Notes: generated by a model from the letters alone, not told the origin. Shown: positions 11,761 to 25,768, numbered from the stretch's first letter. The stretch: 64,000 nt of DNA from Marthasterias glacialis (GCA_911728455.2 OU452226.1:22275938-22339937); one strand, 5' to 3'. A program made the numbers and translations.

Positions 11761-14700
11761 TGAGGAGCATTGGGTAAGCTGCATTTATCTTAGGTTGTAC
11801 CCATAGGCTTACAACCGATGTTGCGCTTTAATTAACAAAAACAATGAACGAAACTGGATGTATTGAAGGTTACTGTCGCTTTTTTGTTTACACATTTAAG
11901 GCAACCTTGTACTGTCCCCAGGAATTTCCTGTGAAGTTTTTGCTTCAAGGAGATTTGCACTCTTTACCCTTATTTATAACCGTGATCTCTTCATTCAAAA
12001 TCATATGTTTCGTAAGATCTTAGCTTACCTCATTTGAAAATATGGTGAAACATTAGTATGTTTAAAGCAAGAGTTTTTGATTTCTTTCAAATCAAAGACC
12101 AATGCACCTTAATACTGAGTGACATAAATAGCCTTGTGCACTGAGCAGGGGTTGGTTTGTAAACTTGTGATCACGAGTCATACCATTTTAAAAAGTTCGA
12201 ACCCAAAACTTTCGTGTGTACCAAACTCTGGTGTGTACCAAACTTGTGTGTGTACTCTTGTGTGTATCGCCATGACTATATATACAGTACATGTACAGTA
12301 CATGGAGTAGAAACAACGCTTAACGGAAGACTGTTTTAGTGGAAGTGCAAAGAGTACTGCAAACTAGGGCGATATTGGCAATAGGTTACATTGAATACAT
12401 GTAGATCAATCTTAATCACACATCACCAAAGGGCATGCAGAAGAATTCGATAAATTGAAAACTCTTATGACCTGCTGTATATTGGAACACTGCAGCGACC
12501 TCCTTTAATAGTGGAATGCTGGCAAAATTCTAGATGAAGCACATGATGAAGACCAGCCAGAATTCTATCAAAGTGGTCCGGCTGCCTAGTTCAATGTTAA
12601 AGTGCATCCCTATTTAACATGAAATATGGACTTAGTGAAAAAGCTGACTGATTATAGTAGTGAAACGAGCTAACTGGTCTCGCTGGCTTGTCACTGAAAA
12701 AAAGTTAAGGTCAAACCCTGAACACATTTTTCCCCAAGACGGGTTCCTTCCAAACTTCTCCCTCGAGATCTAGGGGAGCCCTTTCCTAAGTTAATAAATT
12801 GTGGACAATTGGATTGAGATAAAGGGCATGTTCCGGCAATCCGGTCGTGGGTGATGCTTCGCGATAACCATAAGCATATGTTCAGCTGCAACGTGCCATG
12901 GAAACAAAAAACGGAGAATGTGGGTCCAATTCCTTGTTGTGAATAGATAAAATACATCATTGAATTAACCCCACGTTGGACCACAACCTTTCTACTTACG
13001 TGGATCATTAACAAATTAGCAGCTTTTATACTGACCAATTTAATTTCCCTACCCCCAGCCCATTTTTATTCTCCCAAACCAGCTATCGAGCGATGGGTCT
13101 CGTGTAGGATGAATTTTAAAATAATCTGGATCGCATTTTTCTTTGTGTCTGCCGGTCATGTTGTAATTATCTCTTCTCAGACAAGCATTTATCTTGTCTT
13201 GGGAGGTTTTCACGAGACGAGCTTTGTAATGGGTGTTTTCTGGAGTATTTTACTCCTTCCTGATGTGAAGACTAGCGCAGTGGAGGGTGACACTAATTTA
13301 ACATCCGACTAGACAGAACTTCTACTGTCTCGGTTCTTCTAGTTTTGGAGCCAGGATCCCTCCATAATAGAGCCTCCATGGTTTAAAATGTAATAACTGA
13401 AATTTGTGAGTAGCAGTAGCCAGCTTGAAATCCAGACCCTCGGTGGAAAAACTGCACTTTTTATTGAGGGCGTGTTTGAAAGAAAATTGTTTTGGCCTTG
13501 GTTGTTATCACAGCGCTCTTTAGAAGGCAGGCCAGGCTGCATGATGGACGCTTGATTTCGGATAACAATTATATGCAAACTTGTTTTCGGGTTGGAAGTT
13601 TCGTGAAATGTACTTTTACCACTGAATGCCCCCCCCCCCTATTCAGAAGTAGCTCAAGGATGTTTAAGTTTTTGAACTATATCAATGTCAAACTGTATCC
13701 ATCTTTGTCCTATTCCTCGTATATTATTGAGGTAAGCAATGCAGACTTGCAAACAGCCAATGGGCCAGACTATTTCTATTTGACTTCCAGCCTCGGTTCA
13801 GTGGCACAGATTTTTACGGGGGGGGGGGCACCATCAATTATGACGCCATGATGAGGGCTTTCATTCTCACACAAGAGGATAACAGATGGGTAGTAACTAC
13901 ATCCCGTCATGTTTAGAAATCTGTTAAGTCAGTGAAATTAACCCATGAAAGAAAGCCAACACTATATCGAGATATCAAGATGCTCGTTGACCTTTATTAT
14001 CACTTGTTGGACAGCATCGACCCTATAGCAACTTCCCCTTCACGGTATATGTCAGGGTCAACCCAACAGGGCACAGCACCTGATGAGATCGACGCGCCTT
14101 GTCCCAATTTGTGTGATGGATAAATATACTTTGAAACAATTTGGTTCAAGTGCGTGATAAGAGCCGAGGAAAGACCTGTTTATCCGTTCTTCCCATTCTC
14201 TGACAACGAGAAGTGACATTTATCGGTCAATGTGGTCGCTTGATCTTCTTGGCTGAGTATTGTTGAATCGCCCGCCTGACCGCGTGGCACTAGTTAAAGA
14301 TCCATTGTTTTCGACACTTGTGTCTTATCTCCCACCAAGATCAACCATCCAGGGCGTTTATTTATTTGTTTCTGCTCGATCTTGTAGTGCCAAATGTCAT
14401 ACGGTTTTTGTGGTGTGGAAGTGTGATCGGTGTTCGACCTTGTTTCATCGCTAAAACTAAAAGCATTTGTCACTTCAGCTTCCTGCATTGAGGTTTCCTT
14501 CCCATGATATAATAGATAGCTCTGCTATCCTCAAGCCTAGCTGAAAGGACCACCTGTTCCGTCCACAGATTACGGGAGATAACAAACCCACCGCTCGTAA
14601 TCAGTTATGATGTCAGTGGGTTAAGACAAAGACTCGGTGTGACAATTGACCTTGTAATGGGCAACCTCCTGAGACACGCACGGGGGTATCTCTCGGAGTT

Positions 14701-15519
14701 CGAGCTCCCGGATGTTGCCTTCTGGAAATACCACACAGAACTAACTACGTTTCTTTCTGACAGTGTTGATCTTCGATCCTTGTTCCATGCATCAAATTCT
14801 AAAGGACATATGTGGCTTTGCCAAAGAGGTGGGTTGGGGAAGATAGACGGAATAGGTGGGGTTGCTTTGGGTCTGGATCTAAACGTTTGAAAATATTCTA
14901 CAGTAACATGTCTGACAAAAAATACGTACACAATCAAAAATACAAAAATAATGTGCCCGTTGCTTCCTACTAAGTATAAGATTTATCACAAAAAGTAATA
15001 GTAAATTTCAAAAGATCAAAAATACAAGTATGTAATACAAGTATTTAAAATTTTACTTGTTACTTTAACTTGCTTTCTTATACCACGAGGAGTCCTGCGG
15101 GAGCACCGCAATAAAAGAAGATCTAACATGTGCTAAAGGAGAAATGTTAAGAAAATACTCGTTTTGTTTTTCTTCCATTTTTGGCAGGTTAGCAATTCAA
15201 TTTTTGAGGAGTAATGTACCCAAATGCTCCAGGTTGAAGGTCAACAAACCTCAGGGCACATGGCGAGTACTATTCTGCAGGGTGGTAAAAGGGGGCACAG
15301 ATATTTGTGGAGGGGGAAATTTCAGCTGAGGTCAAGTCCAAGATAAGGCGATCATCCACCCATTTTTCGGTGATGTTTGAAGTTTGCATAATCCTATGTA
15401 AATTGAAAATATTGTGCAAAAAGTACTACTGTTGATAATAAATAAGTTTAAAAAGATCAAAAATAGAAATACATTGTACTAAGAAGAATATATAATATAC
15501 ATAACTACTATGATGACAG

Positions 15520-15660
15520 TGGTGTCCAGAGGCTGGCCGAGTGGGGGGGGGGGGGAGCAGGGGGGTAGCAGGGGGGGAGAGATGTTCCACGGGGGACAGC
15601 TGCCCCCCCCCCCCCCAACAGGTTCAGGGTTTTTACAATTTTGTTCATGGGGCATGGCAG
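15520..15660. repeat. family H-like G-run / C-run segment
   Basis: CAGTGGTGTCCAGAGGCTGG is followed by G runs (15542-15578) and then a C run (about 15603-15616). Proline/glycine-rich conceptual ORFs here are products of these homopolymers. Confidence 0.5.
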
Positions 15661-16837
15661 ATGTTTTTTTACAGTGCACTCCTGTCGCATCGTATTTGAA
15701 AGCTTATCTTCGCAGTCTGGTACCATCGAAATGTGACCTCCGTAATATTTGCTGGTAAATTCATGGACGTGATAATGATACATAGCGATCAGTGGACAAG
15801 ATGCCCAGGCAATGTGGATCCAAAATAAACAACATTATCTTAAAGATGACATTTTCACTTTTGTGTAAGTTAGTTTGGAAAGTTGTTTATACGTTTAGCG
15901 ACTATCTACAATTTTTTTAAGAGATAATTTAAAAAGATACCAAGGAGCACCTGCATTTTTAAGTAAGCAACTGAAATAACACTTAAGTCGCGGCACCAGT
16001 CACGACTTCGCCACTCGACAGAACGTCTCCAAATTGTTTTGACAAGATTGGAATCTGCCGGGAGCATAACAGGAAGATAGAGGGCAATATTCATAAATGT
16101 AAACACCTCGTTTTTGAATTGCACCGGGTTGAGAGGTTCTGAATCATTCTGCCTGGAGGTCGGAGAGGTGCCACCGTGCGGTAACTTCTCTGACAAGACA
16201 ATGCGATGGGATTTTCCCACAATATTGATGAAGTTGATCATTTTGTGTGACCTCTCGTTCGAGGCTCCCTCCACCGCGACGAGACTGCATGGCTACCTAC
16301 CAGGGGATACTGTCCAATCACGGCCGAGGGTCCCGCCAAGAGCGCCACTGCACTTCCGAATTCTCCATCAATAAGTCCAATTTAGAGAGGATCCACACTT
16401 CTGGGATATTAATTGAATTAATTACCAATTTTAATAAATTAACAAAATAAAGGATGCGTGAGAGGTTTGTTTGGATGGGTGTCAGTGAGTGATCCTATCT
16501 GTTTAGAATGTTTCTTATGTGTTCCTTCAGACGAAATTTCACCACGTGACTAACGCTAGGACAGGTGTCACGCACAGCTGCGTGCAGACAAAGTGGACAA
16601 AACAAGGTGGTGGAATGAGAATTAGAGATATATCATGGCCAGCTATAGGTCAACTTGTTTGTATCTATGTTGCGGCCTACACTAATCACTCATGATGATG
16701 TTACTTGTTTATGCAGAAGATTCTCGAGTGTCAACTGCTGTCAAACATCGTCAAATTGAAGCTGTTAAACTCTCAATGACCCGATGTGAAGTACTTTATT
16801 TTTTGATTAGAGGATCCGTAGTAAAGGGTAGGTTGAA

Positions 16838-16880
16838 CCATAGAGCCAAGTCCTTGCTCTATGGTTGAACCATTGAGCTA
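16838..16880. repeat. palindrome related to the TGGTTGAACCA array
   Basis: GGTTGAACCATAGAGCCAAG is followed by TCCTTGCTCTATGGTTGAAC, giving an imperfect hairpin of about 18-bp arms made from the same units as the 26.4 kb array. Confidence 0.6.
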
Positions 16881-17568
16881 CAAACCCCGGATCCATTCCA
16901 TTGTGGTTGAACTGCTACCCGATCCGACTAGCCACCGTAGCTTATAAGCGTGGCAGTCACGTATCATGATAACGCCGTTCTATATCCGCCTCGCTTATAT
17001 TATAAGAGTGGATGCTCTATCGTGATACCATGATATTATCATGGGAGGTTTATAAGCGAGCCGGTCAAGCTTTGGCGGCTTTCTCATAAGTGACGGTGGC
17101 GAGACGAATCGGTTGGAAACTTCTGGCGTTTGAGCAGCAATATTACGTCGAGTACTGTGCTCCAAGGATTGTTCGTAGGATCGAGATCCGCGGTCAAATC
17201 CACACAATCTCTTAACACTAACAGTAGCTGAACTCAGAGGGCGTTGACACCATGGATATTCGAGTGTTGAGCATTCGCGGTACGGTATAGATCCGATTCA
17301 TCCGCGTTGATAAAATATCCCAAGTATGTCAACAGTTACAAGCCCCCATTTTGTTACCGTTTTGTTGGCCTATGGATGACAGAAACCATAAAGTTCTAAT
17401 TCCACAGATGCTAGCTTTTATGCACATCTTTGTTCTGTATTGATCGTGGGGCTAAGATATCGGAGTATGAACCAACAGAAATAATAATAAAAGTACAACT
17501 CTAATTACTTTAGCGATGTAATAAGTAGGCCTAATTCTAATCATTGGTAAGACACTGTAGTAAATAAT

Positions 17569-17877
17569 TCATGTCAGTAACGGGTGTGAGAAAATAGTCA
17601 CAAACACACCGCTATCATCGCTGTTATTATTGTGAAGTGGCCGTCGTATCATGACTGTGAAGACTGCTCGTTGGACTTTGCAGTGGTACCCGACTGCTTG
17701 TAAATTCACAGCAATCCATGATGCGTATAGTGCAATATTGCCAACATCAGATGTGCTCCGTGTGGCAAAAGGTGATGGACCAGCAGGTTGCAGCTCCCGA
17801 AACATTTTATCTGGTAATTCATGGCCCCAGGCAAGATTCAATACGCAACAGTATATCAATGCAATGAAGAAAATCAT
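17569..17877 (-). CDS. unassigned 102-codon ORF with hydrophobic N-terminus (doubtful)
   Basis: The minus-strand frame starts MIFFIALIYCCVLNLAWG, which looks like a signal peptide or membrane anchor, followed by HELPDKMFRELQ and a tail with no recognisable domain. The frame is open upstream for a further 74 codons. ATG context is poor (CTACATGA) and there are no clear splice sites. The adjoining plus strand (about 18040-18120) contains a stretch translating roughly as GDPKRGWKEKWSGP, faintly like the C-terminal part of a retrotransposon integrase, so the whole area could be decayed mobile DNA. Confidence 0.15.
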   Translation of the reverse strand: MIFFIALIYCCVLNLAWGHELPDKMFRELQPAGPSPFATRSTSDVGNIALYASWIAVNLQAVGYHCKVQRAVFTVMIRRPLHNNNSDDSGVFVTIFSHPLLT

Positions 17878-20694
17878 GTAGCATAGTCTGGGAATTCTAC
17901 GACAAAGGGAAGTTTGCAGAATCTGGAAACAAATTTCTGACCCAGATAATGGATCAGGTTGACCTTGGGAATGGATCAAAGTTTTGTTGGTAACCTTTTT
18001 AACCAGTTGCCTGAAGTTGCACAGAATAAAAAGAAAGCGCTGGTAGCCCTTTAGTACGGGTGACCATGTTTTTACCCGTATTCCATCGTGGAGATCCAAA
18101 ACGAGGCTGGAAGGAGAAATGGTCTGGCCCCATTTATTGTGTAACGAAACTTTGATTTGTGTGTACTATTTTGAAGAAGGACATCACCATTAACAATGGA
18201 GGAGCATTATCAAACCAGCCTTTGCTTTCAAGACAACTTCTAAAGATGTCCCTGATCAGGACTGGCTCTAATAGAGGGGGATGACAAAAATCTAAAACCC
18301 CTTGCGAGGTCTTTCTTTATTCTAGTGTCAAAAACCACTTGCTCGGCACAAACGTTTAGTCCCTGATCACCAAATGAGATTGGTGAAGACTGAGAAGTGA
18401 CAGTAAAGTGTATTTATTTGAATGTCTTCTTCTGGTCATCACAGTGGTATTGAAAAGAAGGCGTCAACATTGATAGCTTGGCCTCCAGAGGAGCTCCCAC
18501 ATATATTCGGCTTCTCGTCACATAACCTCGATGATTGATGTGGTTATTCTGTGTGACAACTTAGGCTAGAAGAGCGCACAAAATGTTTTGTTTGACTAGA
18601 TGGATATAAAGTTGTGGACATTGACTGATGAAATGTGTTGTTAAACTATTGTGATGCTGGTGATATGTTAAATGCAATAGAACGTGCCAAGTCCATACTT
18701 TACTTTTCAAAAACAGTGCATTCTTCATCAGCAGCTTGGATATTTTGTTTAAACTCGACACTACCGTGTAGTTGTTTTGGATACAGGAAACGAAACAATT
18801 AAGTTGCATTAACAAATAACGAGCAGGTGTCTTTTTCTTGTCTTCATCCATCGACTTAGATAAAAAATTAAAACAGTGTATAATTGATTTTCTGAGAAGG
18901 GTGGCCCTGGGATGAGCCCAGAGTCTTTGAACGAGGATAAAAAGTTTAATCGTAAATCTCACTATTATTTTTGTAGAACGAACCTGCCAAACACAGGTTG
19001 TTTTCTTGAAAAAGAACTGATACATAGAGTTAGAAGAAGTAGAGGGCGTATATACAAAACCATGCGACACGGCCTGAAAACAAGCATTTTGGACCGTTGA
19101 GAAAATGGCGCTGATCTATCATACACTGGTCAGTCATCAGTTTACAAAGCAAACATTTTTTAAGTGGACGTTCGTATGCAATTGACCCATGGTGACTTTC
19201 GCCCTTGGTGGGTCAGCGGAGTTCCATGCGTGACATCGCGAGTGCTCCCTCTTAGTCCTTGCTCTATGCTCTTAGATACCATCATTCTAAAACATCAGCA
19301 TCCGGTTCGGGCTTAAAAAAAACAGTGAAGATTTGTTGCCATGTTGTATTTCTTCCACTACAGCTTACTGTCGTACCAAACAGAGGCTGGAATAAAACAG
19401 TCTGGTTTCCCTGTTTAAATAATCAAATTTACTACTACCGTTCTCAATGAGCAGGCAAGGAACCAGACAAAGTTTGCCATAACATTATAGGTCTACCAGC
19501 AGAAGTGTTTGCGGACAGGCAAATAAAGATTTACCAACGCAGTATCAATATAACCTTGAACATCGGGGTTTTAAGAAGCCAAAATACGATTCTGACGTCG
19601 CCATGTGCGTCTCGCCTCATGAATAAATATGTGATGACCATGTGTTCCCTAATGGTACATTTAGAAACATGTTACGCGCAGCTTCCATGTTGTTATGTAA
19701 AGCGTGATCAGTGAGCGACCGCGGCGCACTATGTGTGTAATATCCCCACATCTGTGTGACATACGATTACATTTGCGACTTTCAACATCGACTACGGTCA
19801 GCTTACCCGTTTGCATAGAAACCAGCCAAACATTTTGATCTAAATTGAACCAGTTTCGCGTGTATGGTCTATTTCATGTTTTCCCCCAATGGCTTCACAG
19901 CATGGGGTGGGGCGACCCCCTTCCAAGATATAGTCACCATAAAAACAACACTGAGGAGTTCATGTGGACCTTGTTCATGTTGTTGAATATGGGCCAACAA
20001 TTGGACAGTATGGCCTTGTACTGTACTCTGAAGACTAGATTACGGTACAGATAGTGCTCAGGGGGATGAATTGTTGATTTTGAAGATGGTGAACAGTTTT
20101 TTGAAAAAGAAGGTTTGTGAAATATAATGAAAGTACTGATGACTTTAAAAAGACTTTTTTTTTTACTATGATGGGATTTAACTTCAACTCCCTTGTGTAT
20201 TGTCCAGTAGGCCTGTAGGAGATCCGTGCAGCTCATTTCTCAACTCACTATTTCAATAACTCATCGGCAACCGGCTGTGACTGTACTAAATAAAAAACAC
20301 CTGCTTAAAAAAAAAACCAAAACGTCATGGTAAAAGCATGCGAGCCGAATAACCCTTGTTTTGCTCGAAGACTTTCCAAGAGACTAAAAACTGGGTCAGT
20401 TGCGTCTTTGGGATTTTGTAATTACGGTTTTTTTTTCTCGCATCTTTCAGTAAACCGAACAACAGCTGGAGTGAAAAGCTGGCTTACACAGGAAACTTTT
20501 CAATTTGAATGCCACGCAGAGAAGAGGGGACTAGTTCGATTTACGACCCCCCTAGGGCCCTGTTGCTTTCTACTTTTTTTCATTTCAAAGTGGCTGGAAA
20601 GAGTGAATTACTTTCCTGAAGGTTACCAAAAATGCAGAAATGCCTACCAGAAAGTTAATTGGAAATTCATTTTTTAAAGGGCGTGCACAACACT

Positions 20695-20970
20695 GTATGG
20701 TAAGAGTGAAAATAGAAATGTTCACAGAATTGCACTCAGCTTGCATGATATAAAGATGGTCATGGTGGAAAACTTAGCTTGAAGTATAGTTTTGTTTTAA
20801 ATGCTGTTGTTTTTAAGAAATGAGTAAATTAGTTAAATTTGATCTCGCGAGTCCAAAACTCAATGTTTGAAAACAGTGAAAACATATATAGTTTTTTTCC
20901 CAACACAATTTCCTCGTGTCTTTGATGACCGATTGAGCTTAAACTTTCACAGGTTTGTTATTATTATTAG
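20695..20970 (+). repeat. dispersed repeat, family A (MITE-like)
   Basis: A plus-orientation copy: AGATGGTCATGGTGGAAAAC, GAGTCCAAAACTCAATGTTT, then GATGACCGATTGAGCTTAAA and CTTTCACAGGTTTGTTATTA. Confidence 0.65.
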
Positions 20971-23684
20971 TTAATGATAAATGGTTGTTCCGTAGAGCTA
21001 CCTGTGATATTGCTTCGGTCTGTATAAATTAGCAGCAGTGGGAGCCTTTCCAAATAACCATATGTCTCAAGTAGGCCTATCAACTTTTTAAAACTTTTAC
21101 TTCTACTTCTTTGCAGTTTATTTTCAAGCCTGTAGGTCTTCTGTGTCTTCACGCTTTTTAAAACTTTGGATGTGGTTTTCATGCACTGTTTCTTTGGTGG
21201 CCTGGCGAAGGGAGGAACTTACGCCAGATTTATTTGGTCGCGCGCTTTGTTCATTTGATCTTGTACCATGGTCGCCTGCATCTTTAAGAAACATCTGTAA
21301 TCCTTGCTCTATGCTCTTGGAGTACAACAGACCTAAAAGTGTCCATGGCGCAAGGCCAAATGTGCCGCGGCTACACTTCAAGTCAAGTTTCACCGAGGAG
21401 GTTTATTGGGGTAGTTAGGTTGATCATTACATCTGATTTCCTCATATTATTTAATTACAGTCACGGGAAAGCGATCCGCGTAAGATGCAACATGGGCATC
21501 AGTCCTACTCAGGGAGCCTGGTAAATTGTAAGTGACACATCAGTAGTCTTTACAAGAAGTTCAACCCATGGTCATACGGTCAACGCATGCTGCGATGAAT
21601 GCATGTTTTCAGCTCCGTCATTGATTCACCACTGGGGCTTGTTTTTCTAGACTAACGGGTCCAATATTTGAGATTTCAACTTTTGATCAGAGTCATTTAC
21701 GGAGTGAACAATCCGATTTCGCGGATCTTCTCGGGGGAAATTAGCCGCAGGGTTTGATTTCTTTTAGAGATACAGACAAAACATTCCAACCTCATAACGC
21801 TCAGTTGAGTAATTTACTGGCAAAGAATGGGACCACAGAAACCAAAGATGGTATGAATTACGATTGTGCGAGTCTAAGGTTTCAACTGTGAATTTAATAA
21901 CGACAGTTGTGGGTAACTGGAGATTTTTGGCATTCGTAAACTCCTTGTTGAACCACCTTTTACTTGCAGGAAAATGGGAAACAGTACAGTACTTTGTTTG
22001 CCACACCATAACCTTCTACGAACAAAGACCTCTTTAAGTCTTAAAACCCGCCTTCTGATCGCGAACACTCTACATACGCCAAAGAATTGTGCTCAGAGTA
22101 CGGCATGGGTACATCATGGAGTAAGAAAATAATTGATCCCTACCACATGCTTCTGTTTTTTATTCAAACACAACGTTCGAAAAGTACGTCACTGTATAAT
22201 TTAGACTAAAGGAAATACGATTGATGCTTCAACTTCTGTCTTCTGAAAGTCTGCTTCTGTGTGTTTGTTTTCGTACGTCAATCTGCGGACACCATTTGAA
22301 GGGAATGGGGACCATTTTCAAAATAATTATGTTATTCCCAAAATGAAAGTGCATTTCATGCCGTGGACCAAATTGAACAAAACCAACTCGAGGGTAAAGC
22401 ATACCAGTCAAATAAACACAACCCTCTGCAGGGAAGAAAATCAAGAAGGAGGCGTGAAGCCGTCAAAATCCAAACAAACAATAACTGCGGATTGCCCAGG
22501 TCGTGTTTGTTGTGACAGCTAGTAGTAGTTCCACGGCTAGTTACCACCTCAGATCATGCTGATCCGTCCAGACATGGACGTTCCGCTTGTGGCTCAGAGA
22601 TACCGTCCCTGATATTGGTGACAATAAGAAATAAGACTTGTATGTCCAAGGATTTTGGTTTGAATTCAAGGTTTATGTCCAGTACCGGCAAAGATGCTAC
22701 AACCCTTATCCACGGCATGCCCATGGGGGCTAATCCCCTCTCCGACCCCAAGGGTTGTCGTTAGACCATGCCACTGAGGAAGTGAGCTGTGGATATGTCG
22801 ACGAAAAATCTACCAATCATGGAAGCTCGTGCCTTCAACCAATTTGACATGACTTTATTCAACACACGTATTACCATGGTTTTACCATAGAGCTAGCAAC
22901 ATGGTTTTTACCAAGACCGTGTACCCATTATACAACAAGGTAAATGTACTACTTGGCCTTATCGCTTTTCGTTTTATAGAATGATTATATAGCTCATGAC
23001 TAAACCTTGTACAGGGCTGAACTTGTGGTGGGTAAACAAGCTAAAACAATGTAGTTCAGAGAAAAATGTCCCACAATATCAACTCAATTTGAAACGTAGA
23101 TTCCATAACATTTAACAGTGACATCCACCGTACCTCGGACCAGTGGGTGGTTCATCCTTGAAGCGATGCGGGAGTTGGTTCGACGAGAATGTCTTCTGTA
23201 GTGATCATTCTTTGAACATGAATTGAACTTTGAAGGCGAGATCAGTTTTCCAGTGGACATTTTTGGCCATATCCAGGTACGTCTTCAAACCCTTCATTGT
23301 GTTCGGCAGCAACAACACAAAAGGGCAATGACAGGATTTGAGTGGCGTCCACAGATAGGAAGTTTCCAATAATTATCGCGCTAATGAGATACTGTTGCGC
23401 CATGAGCTCTGCGGTTCCGACAAAAGATGCCAAAAAGAGTTCCTCCCAGCCCCTTGTAACGGGCGAAGCTGTGCAGGAAGTATTAATTACACACCAGACA
23501 TCCCCTTGTCAATATTGTATTGTTGACTTCAGTCTGCTGTTTTTATCTCAGCAGGTTGAGGCTAAGTTTTCCTATAAATAACTGCTAATGGTGAATACAA
23601 CATGCTGTTTTAATTAAAAGGAGCTCTTCCACGTGTGTTCAACTGACAGTGTCTGCACTTTATATGCGACCCAATAATACTTGA

Positions 23685-23965
23685 AATGACAAACCTGTGA
23701 AAGTTTAAGCCCAGTCTGTCATCGGAGTCACGAGAGAATAGTTTTCAAATTCACTGTTTTCAATCATCGGGTTTTGGACTCCAAACTAATTTATTGTTGC
23801 ACTCGTTTCTCAAAAACTATCCCGTTTCGAGTGAAAATATTTCAAGGGAATTTGTCCCACCATGACCATCTTTATACCATGTAGAGTTACGTGCAAATCT
23901 GCGAGCATTTTTTTGTTTAAATAATATTTTCACTCTAACCAATGTTTTGCAAACCCTTTTATGAG
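23685..23965 (-). repeat. dispersed repeat, family A (MITE-like)
   Basis: A minus-orientation copy with GACAAACCTGTGAAAGTTTA, CATCGGAGTCACGAGAGAAT and GTGCAAATCTGCGAGCATTT. It faces an oppositely oriented copy about 115 bases downstream. Confidence 0.7.
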
Positions 23966-24079
23966 CAAGAGAACATGATTTTCATTGAAGTACTGTGGAC
24001 TATATGTTTCCACAGTGTTCAGTCTTCGTGGTCTTGTTTCAAGACGTCGCTATGTAGTTTTCCAAGTTATCACTTGATT

Positions 24080-24270
24080 GTTCATAGATTTGCTAATGGT
24101 CATGGTGGGAAAACGTCCCTCGTACTCTTTTTACTTGAAATGCCACTTTTTTTTTCTTTTTTCGAAATGAGTAAAACAATTAGTTTTGATCTTGCAAATC
24201 CAAAACCCATGTTTGAAAACAGTGAAAACATACAAGGGTTTTTCACTATTTTCTCGTGACTCTACGTATG
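24080..24270 (+). repeat. dispersed repeat, family A (MITE-like), partial
   Basis: A plus-orientation partial copy: GCTAATGGTCATGGTGGGAA, GATCTTGCAAATCCAAAACC, CACTATTTTCTCGTGACTCT. It pairs as an inverted repeat with the copy at 23685-23965. Confidence 0.55.
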
Positions 24271-24587
24271 AATTAGCGAAAATTTTCCGCATTTAAAAAG
24301 TATTTTTCAAGCATTTCTTTATCACGGATTTGCAAAAACAGCGCATTACATTAGTGTTGTAACGAAGTGTAGCGTGTATTTGTACGTTCACAAATAAATA
24401 TATCTTTTGCTATCTTCGTCTACGGCTGCTCCCTCGACGCAAGCTCAATAAAGAGCCGTATGGACCTGAACTACAACCGTCAACGACTTAACGACAGGAA
24501 AGGTACATACACACAGAGGAAACAATGCACATTGTAAGAGTTCTAGTATCTGCATATTATTGTTTGGTTACCTCTCAAAGTCTGAAT

Positions 24588-24760
24588 GCAATAGACCTTT
24601 TTCATAGTTCGGCCATCTTGATTTTCTCCCATTTAAATCGATGTAACCAAACCGAGGATGATGGAAGGAGTATAGTGGCCTGGTTCCTTTTCATTAGCAT
24701 TCATTACTGTTACTGGATACAAGGAACGGGACCAAGATTATGACAGCATGATAATTGTCT
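24588..24760 (+). mobile_element. family E short dispersed element
   Basis: It aligns in reverse complement with 54313-54486. Shared blocks: AATAGACCTTTTTCATAGTT, GGCCATCTTGATTTTCTCCC and TTACTGGATACAAGGAACGG. The AATAGACC end resembles families D and F. Confidence 0.65.
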
Positions 24761-25654
24761 AAAAGTCATCTTGCGATTCCAATTTTAAAACGTGGCCTGA
24801 CATTTCCATGATATTTATGTGACCCTTGGTCCATGCTTGGTCAGACTACCGGGATGTACGAAGATATTGTGCTTCTGCACTCGTACTTTCTTGTTATATA
24901 AAAATTGCGGAAACATGGTCCAAGAGCTCCCCATCTGTGATGCATTACCCACAAAGAGTTTTCATTTTGAAATAAGCAATGACTCATTCGGGTCATCAAA
25001 GTATAACGATTATCCCTGGCCTGTTTTTGTGACTAGTGGACCAAGGTAAAGGACACAAAACCCTTACGCTTCCTTTCCTAATAATTCCAAGGGATCTCCA
25101 TTCCAAGAACCCCGTTAATTTGTTTCAGAATGTTAATTTGAGAGGGAAGTGTCAACATTCCATATAGCTATACAGGGAGGGGACACGTTGCCCTCGGGTT
25201 GGGCGCTTTTGGGCTATATAAAGTGCTTGCTTTGAAATGAATATGGTTGGAAAGGTAATTCAAAAGTAGAATATAATGATTCACAATTTGAAATTGTGTG
25301 GTTTTTGTTTACTTTTGTGACAGAACACGGTCCACTATTTTGTAGAACCAATTTTTTGACTCCGCTAAATGGCAGCCCATATGTTTCTATGCGAAGTGTG
25401 GTTCCGCTGGTTGTATTCACGAGAGGCAAACTGATGTTTTTTAATCACTACTCACTAATTACAACACACTGTATGTGTTTTACTGCATGAACAACTCTTA
25501 AAAAGGATAAGGAGCCATTCCAAACAGCAACATTTTAAGAGATTTGAAAGCAATGTACCCCTTTTAACTTCTAAATGGAAAATATAAATGCAACTATTTC
25601 GATTCTGAAACCAGTCGTACGAAATATAAAATAAAAAAAAAATGTTCGCTTATT

Positions 25655-25768
25655 ATGGCATCCAACTTTCGGGTCAGCAAAACATAGAGCGTGTGCTTTG
25701 AAATTGAAAAATTGTGTGTGCTATCCAACTTTCGGATCCGTCAACAAAATATAGTGCGTGTGCAGAGT
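25655..25768 (+). repeat. tandem duplication of about 60 bp (ATCCAACTTTCGG)
   Basis: GCATCCAACTTTCGGGTCAG and CTATCCAACTTTCGGATCCG start two units that continue with CAACAAAATATAG/GCAAAACATAGAG and GCGTGTGC. Confidence 0.65.

Larger units (their letters stand above)
11091..20694. other. intron 1, no confident gene
   Basis: It contains the family A copy at 11480, the G/C-run segment at 15520, the palindrome at 16838 and the doubtful ORF at 17569. Longer frames at 12691-13038, 15906-16274 and 18561-19070 (all minus) show no domain, signal or splice support. CTTGCTCTATGCTCTTAGA near 19258 recurs at 21302. Confidence 0.5.

Noticed and set aside
14605..14937. Overlapping 83- and 110-codon ORFs on opposite strands
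   Set aside because: Somewhat protein-like on the plus strand but with no splice sites, motif or neighbour support.
15479..15783. Pro/Gly-rich ORFs on both strands
   Set aside because: Products of G and C homopolymers in a family H-like element, not a collagen or proline-rich protein gene.
18561..19070. 169-codon minus-strand ORF
   Set aside because: Composition typical of translated AT-rich non-coding DNA (Phe/Ile/Lys/Ser-rich); no recognisable motif.
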